Assembly (NCBI GenBank): GCA_039191215.1
Contig: JBCCXT010000003.1
Location: forward strand, 1-64,000
Direction of reading: 5' to 3'
Source: HKCCE3408 sp039191215
GTDB taxonomy: Bacteria; Pseudomonadota; Alphaproteobacteria; Rhodobacterales; Rhodobacteraceae
DNA: 64,000 nucleotides
Shown: in pieces, positions 1-8,732 of the stretch
Position numbering within the stretch: position 1 is the stretch's first letter
How the letters are laid out: each line of letters begins with the position of its first letter
Notes under the pieces: generated by a model
What the model was told of the DNA's origin: nothing
Seen by the model: only the letters and a program-made list of their open reading frames with translations
Database searches by the model: none
Program-made: the position numbers and the translations under genes

Positions 1-619
1 CTTTTTGACGCAAAAGAAGAAGTACACCTACTTCCAGCCGAAGTTCATCTACTACGCGACCTATCTGTCCGAGAAGATCGGCTATGCGCGCTATATCACG
101 ATCTTTCGCCATCTCGAGCAGCACCCAGAGCACCGCTTTCACCCGATCTTCAAATGGTTCCGCGAATGGTGCAATGACGAGTTCAGCCATGGCGAAGCCT
201 TCGCGCTTCTGATGAAGACCGATCCGAAGCTCACCTCGGGCCTGAATGTCTATTGGATCAAGTTCTTCCTGACGGCGGTCTATTCGACGATGTTTGTGCG
301 CGACCATCAGCGCCCGGCATTTCACGAAGCGCTTGGCGTCGATCCGGAATGGTATGCCCATGAGGTGTTTGAAAAGACCTCCGAGATCTCGCGCCAGATC
401 TTCCCGATCACGCTCGATATCGATCATCCCCGCTGGCTGCCAACGCTGCAGCGGCTGCAACGGGCAAACGCCGATCTCGATGCGCATCGGAAGTCCGGCA
501 ATGTCTTCGGCCGGATCGGCGCAACGCTGCGCTCGGCTACAGCCTTTATCTCGCTTCTGACCATTCCGTCGAAACCCAATGAGGTGCCAGCCAGCACACG
601 ATTGGAGCCAAGCTACTGA
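1..619 (+). CDS. acsF: AcsF, aerobic Mg-protoporphyrin IX monomethyl ester cyclase (C-terminal part; 5' end outside window)
   Basis: This is the oxygen-dependent di-iron cyclase that closes the isocyclic ring E of bacteriochlorophyll. About 205 residues are visible and the frame is already open at the window edge, so the TTG at base 5 is not a real start. The visible part has the aromatic-rich AcsF signature (KKKYTYFQPKFIYYATYLSE) and a metal-ligand E-x-x-H pair in NDEFSHGEAF, which fits the second half of a rubrerythrin-like di-iron site. The C-terminus is intact. The stop overlaps the puhE start by one base (TGATG), so the two are probably translationally coupled. An oxygen-requiring cyclase fits an aerobic or facultative phototroph. 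Upstream puh/bch genes are expected beyond the window but not seen. Confidence 0.93.
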   Translation, partial: FLTQKKKYTYFQPKFIYYATYLSEKIGYARYITIFRHLEQHPEHRFHPIFKWFREWCNDEFSHGEAFALLMKTDPKLTSGLNVYWIKFFLTAVYSTMFVRDHQRPAFHEALGVDPEWYAHEVFEKTSEISRQIFPITLDIDHPRWLPTLQRLQRANADLDAHRKSGNVFGRIGATLRSATAFISLLTIPSKPNEVPASTRLEPSY

Positions 620-1428
620 TGTTTGCCCTGCCCTGGATCGCGGGCCTGATTGCCCTGTTTCTCTGGTGGTTTTCCACCGGGGCGATCTTATGCGCGGTTC
701 GCCATGTCGACCGCGCGGGGCAGCGGGCCAGGCTTCGGGCGGTGTTTTTGGCGCTGCCGCTTATGTTGGGCGGGGCGGCAGGCTTTATGTTGACCTTGGG
801 CGATACCAGCTTGGCCAGCATCTATATCGCGTTCATATCGGCGTTGGCGCTTTGGGGCTGGATCGAGCTGACTTTCCTAGTCGGCGTCATCACCGGGCCG
901 AACGACAACCATTTGCCGCCCGCTACACCCGAATGGGAACGTTTCATCCGGGCTTGGGGCACAATTGCCTATCACGAATTGCTGTTGGTGCTGGCTTTCA
1001 TCACGATGTTGATCCTGGCGCGCGGCGCGGAGAACCTGTTTGGCGTGCTGACCTTCGGCATCCTCTTTGCCGCCCGGATCAGTGCGAAGCTAAACCTCTA
1101 TCTCGGCGTCTCAAAGATCAATACGGAGTTTCTGCCGGGCAGCCTGACACACCTGCCAAGCCATTTCCGGACCGCGCGGATGAACTGGCTCTTTCCGCTG
1201 TCGATCACCGCACTTTCCTTCGCCTCCGCCTTCTGGCTGGAGCGCATCTTTGATGCCGTAAGCCCGGCCCATGCGGCTGGCTACGCCCTTCTTGGCGCGC
1301 TCAGCGCGCTGGCCCTGTTGGAGCACTGGTTTTTGGTGCTGCCACTCCCTGACGAAAGGCTTTGGCGCTGGATGCTGCCAGAGCCCAACAAAACACAAGC
1401 CACCCGACTAAGTGAGGAAGCCCGATGA
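619..1428 (+). CDS. puhE: PuhE, photosynthetic complex assembly membrane protein
   Basis: This 269-residue polytopic inner-membrane protein matches the PuhE family (photosynthetic complex assembly protein 2, DUF3623 as remembered), which helps reaction-centre/LH1 assembly and limits bacteriochlorophyll flow in Rhodobacter. About seven hydrophobic segments are visible, for example near residues 1-25, 40-60, 115-137, 190-212 and 220-245, and the loops are rich in Trp and Arg. It starts on the last base of acsF and its stop overlaps the hemA start by four bases (ATGA). The acsF-puhE-hemA order is standard in rhodobacteral photosynthesis clusters and is the main support for the name, since the fold itself has no catalytic motif. 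Confidence 0.88.
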   Translation: MFALPWIAGLIALFLWWFSTGAILCAVRHVDRAGQRARLRAVFLALPLMLGGAAGFMLTLGDTSLASIYIAFISALALWGWIELTFLVGVITGPNDNHLPPATPEWERFIRAWGTIAYHELLLVLAFITMLILARGAENLFGVLTFGILFAARISAKLNLYLGVSKINTEFLPGSLTHLPSHFRTARMNWLFPLSITALSFASAFWLERIFDAVSPAHAAGYALLGALSALALLEHWFLVLPLPDERLWRWMLPEPNKTQATRLSEEAR

Positions 1429-2636
1429 GTTTCGATCACCTCTTTCAAGCCCAGCTTAACGCCCTCAAAGAGGAGGGGAATTACCGCATCTTCGCAGAGC
1501 TACAACGGGAATGTGGCGTGTTTCCGCGGGTCCGCAGCCATGGCAACGGCCCCGATGAAGTGACGGTCTGGTGTTCGAACGACTATCTTGGGATGGGCCA
1601 TCACCCCAAGGTCATCGATGCGATGGTTGAGACGGTCAATACCTGCGGCGCAGGTGCGGGTGGAACGCGCAACATCTCGGGCAATGCGCACCACCACAAG
1701 CTATTGGAGGCCGAACTTGCCGATCTGCACGGCAAGGAGGCCGCGCTGCTCTTTACCTCGGGCTATGTGTCAAACTGGGCGGCGTTGTCGACGCTTGGCA
1801 GCCGGCTGCCTAATGCGGTGATCCTGTCGGATGCGCTCAACCACGCCTCGATGATCGAAGGCATCCGCCATGCGCGTTGCGACAAGCGCATCTGGCGGCA
1901 TAACGACCCTGAAGACCTGGATCGAAAACTGGCCGAACTGCCCGCCAATGCCACGAAGATCGTCGCTTTCGAGAGTGTCTATTCGATGGATGGTGATATC
2001 GCGCCCATCGCCGAAATCCTTGATGTCTGCGAAAAGCATGGCGCTATGAGCTATATCGACGAGGTGCACGCGGTGGGCATGTACGGGCCCCGCGGCGGCG
2101 GTGTGGCCGAGCGTGAGGGCCTGATGGACCGCATCACGTTGATCGAAGGCACACTTGGCAAGGCGTTCGGCGTGGTCGGCGGCTATATCACCGGCTCTGA
2201 TGCGCTGTGTGACTTCATTCGCAGTTTCGCCAGCGGTTTCATCTTCACCACGGCACTTCCGCCGGCTGTAGCGGCTGCCGCGCGGACGTCAATCCGCCAT
2301 CTTAAAGAAAGCCAAGTGGAACGCGATCTGCAGAAGCGCCAGGTTGCGCGGCTCCGGGCGCGGCTCAATGCCGAGGGCATCCCGCATGTCGACAATCCCA
2401 GCCACATCATCCCGGTGATGGTCAAGGATCCGGTCAAATGCCGGATGCTGAGCGATTATCTGATGGAACAGTTCGGCATTTACGTGCAGCCGATCAACTA
2501 TCCGACCGTGCCGAAGGGAACCGAACGCCTGCGGTTCACCCCGGGTCCGCTCCATTCCGACGACGATATTGAGTATCTCGTGCAGGCATTGAAGTCTTTG
2601 TGGAAGCAATGCGCCATCGCCCATGCAGTTGCGTAA
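1425..2636 (+). CDS. hemA: 5-aminolevulinate synthase (HemA)
   Basis: This PLP enzyme condenses glycine and succinyl-CoA to 5-aminolevulinate, the first step of alphaproteobacterial tetrapyrrole synthesis. At 403 residues it has the usual bacterial length. The PLP lysine is K246 in EGTLGKAFGVVGGY. The glycine-rich GAGAGGTRNISG segment (about residues 76-87) and the cofactor-ring aspartate region YIDEVHAVG (210-218) are intact. Its ATG overlaps the puhE stop, so it belongs to the acsF-puhE-hemA unit and is probably the photosynthesis-dedicated copy; many relatives carry a second isozyme elsewhere, which cannot be judged here. It converges with bchO, with a hairpin in the gap. Confidence 0.97.
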   Translation: MSFDHLFQAQLNALKEEGNYRIFAELQRECGVFPRVRSHGNGPDEVTVWCSNDYLGMGHHPKVIDAMVETVNTCGAGAGGTRNISGNAHHHKLLEAELADLHGKEAALLFTSGYVSNWAALSTLGSRLPNAVILSDALNHASMIEGIRHARCDKRIWRHNDPEDLDRKLAELPANATKIVAFESVYSMDGDIAPIAEILDVCEKHGAMSYIDEVHAVGMYGPRGGGVAEREGLMDRITLIEGTLGKAFGVVGGYITGSDALCDFIRSFASGFIFTTALPPAVAAAARTSIRHLKESQVERDLQKRQVARLRARLNAEGIPHVDNPSHIIPVMVKDPVKCRMLSDYLMEQFGIYVQPINYPTVPKGTERLRFTPGPLHSDDDIEYLVQALKSLWKQCAIAHAVA

Positions 2637-2802
2637 TGCACTGAAAACCCACCGGACTTGAGCGCGACAGCATTCCCTGTTGCCCGCTTCTAACGTGTCA
2701 GCATGCAACCTGATGATGCGCAAGATGTGTCTCGTCGCTGCAGACACCTGGCTCGACAACCCTGCAAGGGGGATAGGCACGACTCCTCTGCTTCACGAAA
2801 TT

Positions 2803-2820
2803 GGCGACCCGTCGGTCGCC
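2803..2820. terminator. Hairpin between convergent hemA and bchO
   Basis: The 7-bp arms GGCGACC and GGTCGCC flank a 4-base loop. The rightward tail is TGTTCT; the leftward tail is AATTTCG. It lies about 165 bases after the hemA stop and only a few bases beyond the bchO stop at 2825, so it fits a weak, possibly bidirectional terminator, better placed for bchO. Neither side has a strong T run. Confidence 0.45.
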
Positions 2821-2824
2821 TGTT

Positions 2825-3703
2825 CTAGGTTGCATGTTTGGCGAGAAAGCTTTCGATGCGGGCGGCGATCTGGTCCGGCGCCTCTTCATGGATCAGATGG
2901 CCAAGCTGGTCCAAAATCTCAATCTCGGCCCGCGGCATCGCGCCTGCTGCGCGGTGTGCGACGGCCGGGCGGACCGCCTCATCGCGCGCGCCATGCAGAT
3001 AAAGCGTCGGGATGTCGATGCCCTGCAGCTCTTTTGTAAGGGCATCGAGAGACCAGGACGCCATCATCGCAAGCGTGCCGGAGACATGGCGGCGGTCGCT
3101 GATCAGATGGCGGTAGGGCGCCATCGCTTCCGCTGGCAGGCTGGTTCCGGTCCCGTTGATAACCCGTTCCACCGCGCCGGGACTTTGCGCGGTCCGCGCC
3201 AGAAACGGTGCCGCAAACGGGTTTAGCGCCAGCACCCGCGCCATGATCGGAAACATCACGCCGGCAAGGCCACGAAAGTTCTCCAACGCGCCGCTCAGCA
3301 CGACAATCGCCCGCGGCGGCTGGGCCAAGCGCTGCGCCAGCGACAGGGCGAGCGCGGCACCGGCGGAATGGCCAACAAGGACCGAAGGCTGCGCGCCGAT
3401 GGCAGCAAGCAAGGCCAGAAGATCGGTGGTCATGTCGACCAAGCCCGCGCGCATGCCGCGGCCGCGGGTGATCCCATGGCCCGGTAAATCAGGCGCAATC
3501 ACGCGATAGCTTTGGCCGAGAATGGGCGCAAGCCCGCCCCAGGAATGGGCCGAGGCGCCAGCACCGTGTAACATGATCATGTCCGGACCGGAGCCCAGCA
3601 TCGCCACATGCCAGCGATAAGGTGAAACGGCCGCGCTGTGGCTCGCCTCGGCCAACGGCCAGCCATCGGGCAAGGCTTCCGGTGGCCCGGGCCGCAGGCT
3701 CAT
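2825..3703 (-). CDS. bchO: BchO, alpha/beta-hydrolase fold Mg-chelatase accessory protein
   Basis: The 292-residue protein has the alpha/beta-hydrolase layout: oxyanion-hole region MLHGAGASAHSW (about 44-55), DLPGHG (72-77), nucleophile elbow GHSAG (111-115, Ser113), an acidic residue in LHGARDE and a late histidine in LGHLIHEE. In photosynthesis clusters this protein follows bchI and bchD and is annotated as a magnesium-chelatase accessory protein; its substrate is not established. Its start overlaps the bchD stop (ATGA), which makes it the last gene of the crtA-bchI-bchD-bchO unit. The name rests on context plus fold; alone it would only be called an alpha/beta hydrolase. Confidence 0.9.
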   Translation of the reverse strand: MSLRPGPPEALPDGWPLAEASHSAAVSPYRWHVAMLGSGPDMIMLHGAGASAHSWGGLAPILGQSYRVIAPDLPGHGITRGRGMRAGLVDMTTDLLALLAAIGAQPSVLVGHSAGAALALSLAQRLAQPPRAIVVLSGALENFRGLAGVMFPIMARVLALNPFAAPFLARTAQSPGAVERVINGTGTSLPAEAMAPYRHLISDRRHVSGTLAMMASWSLDALTKELQGIDIPTLYLHGARDEAVRPAVAHRAAGAMPRAEIEILDQLGHLIHEEAPDQIAARIESFLAKHAT

Positions 3704-5376
3704 GCGCCCAGGCTTTCAGATACGGCGCGCGATAGGCCCTGGGCATCCGCGCGGGGTAGCGGCAGGTAGCCCGCGCCCATATCCAGGGCCAGACCATCAA
3801 GGCCGCGTGTCGGCCGTAGGCCTGTATCGATCACCAGCGACGGAATCTGAGCGGCGTGGATCAGCCGAGCAAAATTTGCCGCTTCCGCCGCGGCCTCGGC
3901 GCGTCCGCCGGTGCCGTCCAAGGTGACATTGGCCCGACCATCGGTCAGAAGGGCCAGCGCCGGCGTGAAGCCGCGAGCGCGCAACTTTAGCGAGAGATCC
4001 AGGGCGTCGCGCAAACCCGCGGCCAGTGGCGTGCCGCCGCCGCCTGGCAGGCTTGCCAGCCGCCGTTTCGTCTGAACCAACGAGCGTGTCGGCGGCAAAA
4101 GCAGATCGGCATCGGTGCCGCGAAATGCGATCAGGGCGACATGGTCGCGTCGCGCATAGGCCTGCGCGAGCAGAAGCTCCACCGCGCCTTTGGCCTCGGC
4201 CAGCCGTGCCAAGGCGGCAGAGCCCGAAGCGTCGACCACAAAGATGACCGCCCGGTCGTTGCGTTCTTCGAATTGCCGAAGCTGGATGTCGGATCGCGCG
4301 ATGTGCAGCCCGCTATGTTCCGGACGATTTTGAGCGCGCAGCTTTTGCCACGGCGCGGCGGCCCGGAGCGTCGCAATCAGGTCAATCCGGGACCGGCCAT
4401 CGGGCTGGCCGGGGCGCGATGGCAGGGGCCTGCCGCGCGCATTTCCGCGGCGCCTGTCGCCCGCGCCCGATCCGGCTTGTGCCGCGCGCACGGCCCGTTG
4501 GGTGGCCAAACGGTCAAGCAGATCAGGCGGCAAAACGGCACGGGCGGCCTCCAAAAGCATCTCTGCTGGTATGCTAGCATCGGGCATTGAATCGTCTCGA
4601 TTCTGCCGATCAGGCTCTGAATCTGGCGGCTTGTCGGGCGGTTCCTCCTCAACAGGCGGCGGGGCGGGCAAAGAGGTCGCCCGGGGCGCCAGAACCAAAG
4701 CGGTCGCTGCCGAAAGTGCCGCCTCATCGACCTCGGTGCCACCTTCCCACCGGGCTAGGGCACGGGCCGCGCTCAGCGCCAAAAGCGGCGCACGCAATGA
4801 GGTCACGCCAAGCGCTGTGGCCGTGACGGCAAGCGCCTCGATCGCTGTGTCTGGAACACTGGTCTCAGCGGCCCTAACAGCATCGAGGCGCGTGGGATCG
4901 AACGTGATCTCGTAGGTGTCGGCCCATGCGACGCCTTCCAGGTCAATCTGCAGGCCGAGCCGGTCTGTAAGCGCGGGGGCAAGTGCTTCGTCTTCGCTGC
5001 CTTCGTCCAGCGCGAGCAGGGACAAACAGTCCCGATCGTCGAGCGCATGGGCCAAGCGGGCGGCCAGGCCATGGCGCGCCCGCTCCGCCATCGGCAGAAT
5101 CAGCAGGCCCTGATGATCCAACGCGCCGCTCGTTTCGATCAGGGAGCCATGGGCCAGTGTCGCCGCGACATCGACGCCGCCAAAGAGCGCCTCATCACTC
5201 ATCTCTGGGGCGAGCCGGCGGATGGGTAGGCCAAGCCTTTGCACCGCTGCCAAAAAACGGTCGCGCAGCGGGCTGGCGCGGGCGCGCAGCCGCAGACCGC
5301 CAAGGCCCGCACCATCGATGGCCAGACACAGGAGCGCCTGCTCGGCCAGTTTCCAGCGGGCCGCGCCGGGGGTCAT
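3700..5376 (-). CDS. bchD: Magnesium chelatase subunit D (BchD)
   Basis: BchD is the non-ATP-hydrolysing AAA+ subunit that docks BchI and the substrate subunit BchH while Mg2+ is inserted into protoporphyrin IX. The 558 residues divide into a degenerate AAA+ domain with no Walker A motif (about 1-230), an acidic, proline-rich linker (about 237-265) and a von Willebrand A domain whose MIDAS motif DASGS is at 382-386. This three-part layout is diagnostic. Both ends overlap neighbours by four bases (bchI stop/bchD start, bchD stop/bchO start), so subunit ratios are probably set by translational coupling. Confidence 0.95.
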   Translation of the reverse strand: MTPGAARWKLAEQALLCLAIDGAGLGGLRLRARASPLRDRFLAAVQRLGLPIRRLAPEMSDEALFGGVDVAATLAHGSLIETSGALDHQGLLILPMAERARHGLAARLAHALDDRDCLSLLALDEGSEDEALAPALTDRLGLQIDLEGVAWADTYEITFDPTRLDAVRAAETSVPDTAIEALAVTATALGVTSLRAPLLALSAARALARWEGGTEVDEAALSAATALVLAPRATSLPAPPPVEEEPPDKPPDSEPDRQNRDDSMPDASIPAEMLLEAARAVLPPDLLDRLATQRAVRAAQAGSGAGDRRRGNARGRPLPSRPGQPDGRSRIDLIATLRAAAPWQKLRAQNRPEHSGLHIARSDIQLRQFEERNDRAVIFVVDASGSAALARLAEAKGAVELLLAQAYARRDHVALIAFRGTDADLLLPPTRSLVQTKRRLASLPGGGGTPLAAGLRDALDLSLKLRARGFTPALALLTDGRANVTLDGTGGRAEAAAEAANFARLIHAAQIPSLVIDTGLRPTRGLDGLALDMGAGYLPLPRADAQGLSRAVSESLGA

Positions 5377-6377
5377 TTCAGGACTTCCGCAAAAACCCGT
5401 TCGACGCGTGTGGTGCTGCCCGCCTCATCCAACGGATCGCGTCGCAGCCGATGGCTCAGCGCCATCGGGGCCACGGCGGCGATATGGCTGCGTTTGATCT
5501 CTGCTTTCCCTTCAAAGGCGGCCAGCGCCCGGGACGCGCGCAGCAATGTCAGCTCGCCACGCAGGCCGTCCGATCCCAAAGCCACGCAAAGCTCGGCACA
5601 ATCGCGCAAGGCATCCTCTGGCGCCTCGACCCCCGCCAGCCCGTCGCGCGCGGCCACGATCTTGCGCCGAAGTGCCAGGTCCTTGCGCCGCCAGGCCTTG
5701 GCAAATGCCGCGCGGTCACGGTCATAAGCGTCGCGCCGCCGGATCACCTCTATCCGGGTCTCGATCTCTGTCGGAGAGGTGACCTCAACCGACAGCCCGA
5801 ACCGATCAAGCAGTTGCGGGCGCAATTCGCCCTCTTCCGGGTTGCCTGAGCCAACAAGAACAAAGCGCGCGGCATGGGTGATCGACAGGCCTTCGCGCTC
5901 GATCACATTGACACCCGATTGAGCCACATCCAGCAGCAGATCGACCAGATGATCATCCAGAAGATTGACCTCATCGATGTAAAGGTAGCCGCGGTTGGCA
6001 CGGGCCAAGAGACCGGGTTCAAACGCTTTTTCACCGGCGCTGAGGGCGCGTTCGATATCAAGGGCACCAACGACCCGGTCCTCGGTCGCGCCGAGCGGCA
6101 GGTCGATCACCGGTGTCGGTTTTTGCACGATCCGTCGGTCAGTGACATCGGCCCAGGCTGGAATATCGGCCTCTTCGGCCGAATTGACAGGGCAACCGGC
6201 CACCGCATGGATCGGCGGCAACAGGGCCGCTAGGCCGCGAACGGCGGTCGATTTCCCGGTTCCTCGATCGCCGAAAACCAAAACCCCGCCGATGCCGGGA
6301 TCGATGGCGGTCAACACCATCGCCCGCTTCATTGCCTCTTGGCCGACAATGGCGGTGAACGGAAAGGGTGCGCTCAT
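5373..6377 (-). CDS. bchI: Magnesium chelatase ATPase subunit I (BchI)
   Basis: BchI is the AAA+ ATPase of Mg-chelatase. At 334 residues it has the family length. Walker A is GDRGTGKST (about residues 36-44), Walker B lies in LYIDEVNLLDD (about 150-160), and a sensor-like VGSGNPEEGELRPQLLDRFG stretch follows. The N-terminus FPFTAIVGQEAMKRA is the usual Mg-chelatase-type beginning. It overlaps crtA upstream and bchD downstream by ATGA, so pigment chelation and carotenoid oxygenation are co-expressed from the crtA-side promoter. Confidence 0.97.
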   Translation of the reverse strand: MSAPFPFTAIVGQEAMKRAMVLTAIDPGIGGVLVFGDRGTGKSTAVRGLAALLPPIHAVAGCPVNSAEEADIPAWADVTDRRIVQKPTPVIDLPLGATEDRVVGALDIERALSAGEKAFEPGLLARANRGYLYIDEVNLLDDHLVDLLLDVAQSGVNVIEREGLSITHAARFVLVGSGNPEEGELRPQLLDRFGLSVEVTSPTEIETRIEVIRRRDAYDRDRAAFAKAWRRKDLALRRKIVAARDGLAGVEAPEDALRDCAELCVALGSDGLRGELTLLRASRALAAFEGKAEIKRSHIAAVAPMALSHRLRRDPLDEAGSTTRVERVFAEVLK

Positions 6378-7081
6378 GCCGCCTCGGCAAGGGCTGCGCG
6401 CATATCGCGACCCTCCCAGCTTCCGGTGACATCGGTGATGGCAAAGCGGGCATAAAGCTCTTCTGAGAACCAGCGGCCCTCCCGGACTGCGCGGATGGCG
6501 CGGGCATGCGGGCCTGAGACGCGCGCGAACCGGTCCATTGCTCGGGCAGACGGCCAGACCGAGAACGTGACCTGATGCAACAGGGGCACCTCACCCACGC
6601 CGATTTTAAAGATCACATCCGTGTTGGCGCCGACCACATCAGAGATGGCAGGAACCTTGCGCCAAAACTGCATCGCGATGCGCGGCTTGATCGTGGCGCG
6701 GGTCAGTGCCGCAACCGGGCCCTGGGGCGTAACCGCCTCGGCGTTAAATGGCGACTGGCCGGACCAGCTGCCGCGCGCGGTGGCCGTGCTGAGATGCCAG
6801 GTACAGCTTTCGATCGACATCGCGGCGTAGCGGCGAAAGATACGCGCCTGGGACAGCGCGTGGTGCGCGGCCTCAGCGCTCTGCCAGGTGGCAAGAATGG
6901 CATAGACGGCGGTGTTGGGCACCGGGGTAAAGCCTTCGCCGGTGCCAGAGCCGCAGAGCTTGAAAAACCCGATGCCGGGTGCGCGGGCAATGGAAAACCG
7001 GGCCGGGCCCATCTGCGCAAATGCCCAAAGCCGCGCATGAATGGGACCGAACCGGTAGAGGGAAAGGGTTACGGATTGCAT
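6374..7081 (-). CDS. crtA: Spheroidene monooxygenase (CrtA)
   Basis: CrtA oxidises spheroidene to spheroidenone, the carotenoid ketone that dominates in oxygen. The protein has the family signature around LCGSGTGEGFTPVPNTAVYA and heme-binding-type His/Trp-rich segments. I chose the ATG at 7081 rather than the longer one at 7096, because known CrtA proteins begin with a short M-x-x-VTLS-x-x-RF motif, seen here as MQSVTLSLYRF. The 235-residue product then matches the family. A TGT-N12-ACA element lies 17 bases upstream of this start. It is the first gene of the leftward crtA-bchIDO unit, divergent from crtIB. No good Shine-Dalgarno is visible for either start. Confidence 0.93.
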   Translation of the reverse strand: MQSVTLSLYRFGPIHARLWAFAQMGPARFSIARAPGIGFFKLCGSGTGEGFTPVPNTAVYAILATWQSAEAAHHALSQARIFRRYAAMSIESCTWHLSTATARGSWSGQSPFNAEAVTPQGPVAALTRATIKPRIAMQFWRKVPAISDVVGANTDVIFKIGVGEVPLLHQVTFSVWPSARAMDRFARVSGPHARAIRAVREGRWFSEELYARFAITDVTGSWEGRDMRAALAEAA

Positions 7082-7097
7082 CGGTCGTTTCAGCATC

Positions 7098-7115
7098 TGT
7101 CAACTTATACTTACA
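7098..7115. promoter_or_regulatory. PpsR/CrtJ-type operator, crtA side
   Basis: TGT at 7098-7100 and ACA at 7113-7115 are separated by exactly 12 bases, matching the TGT-N12-ACA consensus of the redox/light repressor PpsR (CrtJ). It sits 17 bases before the crtA ATG. A partner site lies about 74 bp away on the crtI side, and paired sites are the usual arrangement for cooperative PpsR binding. Confidence 0.75.
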
Positions 7116-7171
7116 GCGTTTAGCGCAACTTGGAAGGAAAAATCCCATTTTAAGCAGCGCGTAAATCGTGT

Positions 7172-7189
7172 TGTAAATTTAACTAGACA
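7172..7189. promoter_or_regulatory. PpsR/CrtJ-type operator, crtI side
   Basis: TGT at 7172-7174 and ACA at 7187-7189 have a 12-base AT-rich spacer (AAATTTAACTAG). The site ends 17 bases before the crtI ATG, the same distance as the crtA-side site has from crtA, and it overlaps a TTGTAA that could act as a -35 box. Centre-to-centre spacing of the two sites is about seven helical turns. Confidence 0.75.
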
Positions 7190-7205
7190 GGCTAGGGTAG
7201 TTGGC

Positions 7206-8732
7206 ATGAACGACCCGTCGGAAGCGATTGTCATCGGCGCGGGCCTGGGCGGCCTGGCGTCTGCCATGCGGCTGGGCGCGAAGGGTTATCGTGTCACGGT
7301 GTTAGACCGGCTCGACACGCCTGGCGGCCGCGGCTCGGCGCTGCTGCGCGGTGGGCACCGGTTCGATCTTGGCCCGACGATTGTCACCGTTCCGCAAGTA
7401 TTCCGAGAGCTTTGGGCGTTTTGCGGCCGCGACTTCGACACGGATGTCGATCTGCGTGCCATCGATCCGTTCTATGAGATCCGCTGGCCCGATGGGTCGC
7501 GCTTCCGCGCCAGCCAAGATGCCGACGCCATGCGCGCTGAGATCGCGCGGCTGTCGCCGGCTGATGCCAAGAATTACGATCGGTTCTTGCGGGACTCAAA
7601 CGAACGCTATCACTTCGGCTTCGAAGACCTCGGGCGCCGACCGATGCACAAGCTTTGGGATCTGATCAAAGTACTGCCGAGGTTCGGGATCTTGCGCGCC
7701 GACCGGTCGGTTTATGCCCATGTCGCGCGGCGTTTCCAGGATGAGCGCCTGCGCATGGCGTTCAGCTTTCATCCGCTTTTCATCGGTGGCGATCCGTTTC
7801 GGGTCACCTCCATGTATATCCTCGTCAGCCATCTGGAGAAGGCTTACGGCGTGCATTACGCAATCGGCGGGGTCGCTGCGATCGCCAGCGCCATGGCGAA
7901 GATCGTGCACGAACAGGGCGGCCGGGTGCGCTACGGTGCTGAGGTCGATGAGATCCTTTTAAAAAACGGCCGCGCGACGGGGGTTCGCTTATCCGACGGT
8001 GAGACATTGGGCGCGGGCACCATCGTGTCAAACGCAGATGCCGGGCACACCTATGACCATCTGCTCAGAAATGCGCGGCGGCGCCGTTGGACGCCTGCCC
8101 GGCTGAAACGGTCGCGCTGGTCGATGGGTCTGTTTGTTTGGTATTTCGGTACAAACGGCACCCGAGCGATGTGGCGTGATGTGGGCCAGCACACGATCCT
8201 GAACGGGCCGCGCTATCGCGGTCTGGTCGATGATATCTTCATCAAAGGCAAGCTTGCCGAGGATATGAGCCTTTACGTCCACCGGCCCAGTGCCATTGAC
8301 CCGTCCGTGGCGCCCGCCGATGGCGACACGTTTTATGCGCTAAGCCCGGTTCCGCATCTCGGCCTTGATAAGACGACCGACTGGTCAAGTATGGCCGAGA
8401 CCTATCGCGCGCGCGTGCAGAAGGTTCTCGAAGAACAACTTTTGCCCGGCCTTGGTGCCCGTCTGACGCAATCTGAAGTCTTCACGCCTGAGACATTCCG
8501 CGACCGCTATCTCAGCCCGCACGGGTCGGGCTTCTCGATTGAGCCGCGGATCCTGCAATCGGCCTGGTTCCGGCCGCATAACGTGTCGGAGGAATTGCCG
8601 GGCCTCTATCTGGCAGGTGCCGGCACCCATCCCGGAGCGGGCCTGCCAGGCGTCATTTCATCGGCCGAAGTGTTGGGCAAACTTGTTCCCGACGCGCCCA
8701 TCAGACCCGCAGCGGAGCTCGCAGCGGAATGA
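7206..8732 (+). CDS. crtI: Phytoene desaturase (CrtI)
   Basis: CrtI is the FAD-dependent desaturase that converts phytoene to neurosporene or lycopene. The 508 residues start with a dinucleotide-binding fold (IVIGAGLGGLASAMRLGAKG) followed by the LDRLDTPGGRG segment. They end with the CrtI carotenoid-desaturase signature LYLAGAGTHPGAGLPGV, near residues 465-481. Given the spheroidene-type pathway implied by crtA, a three-step desaturase giving neurosporene is likely, but that cannot be read from sequence. An AGGG lies 8 bases before the ATG. Its stop overlaps the crtB start (ATGA). Confidence 0.97.
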   Translation: MNDPSEAIVIGAGLGGLASAMRLGAKGYRVTVLDRLDTPGGRGSALLRGGHRFDLGPTIVTVPQVFRELWAFCGRDFDTDVDLRAIDPFYEIRWPDGSRFRASQDADAMRAEIARLSPADAKNYDRFLRDSNERYHFGFEDLGRRPMHKLWDLIKVLPRFGILRADRSVYAHVARRFQDERLRMAFSFHPLFIGGDPFRVTSMYILVSHLEKAYGVHYAIGGVAAIASAMAKIVHEQGGRVRYGAEVDEILLKNGRATGVRLSDGETLGAGTIVSNADAGHTYDHLLRNARRRRWTPARLKRSRWSMGLFVWYFGTNGTRAMWRDVGQHTILNGPRYRGLVDDIFIKGKLAEDMSLYVHRPSAIDPSVAPADGDTFYALSPVPHLGLDKTTDWSSMAETYRARVQKVLEEQLLPGLGARLTQSEVFTPETFRDRYLSPHGSGFSIEPRILQSAWFRPHNVSEELPGLYLAGAGTHPGAGLPGVISSAEVLGKLVPDAPIRPAAELAAE

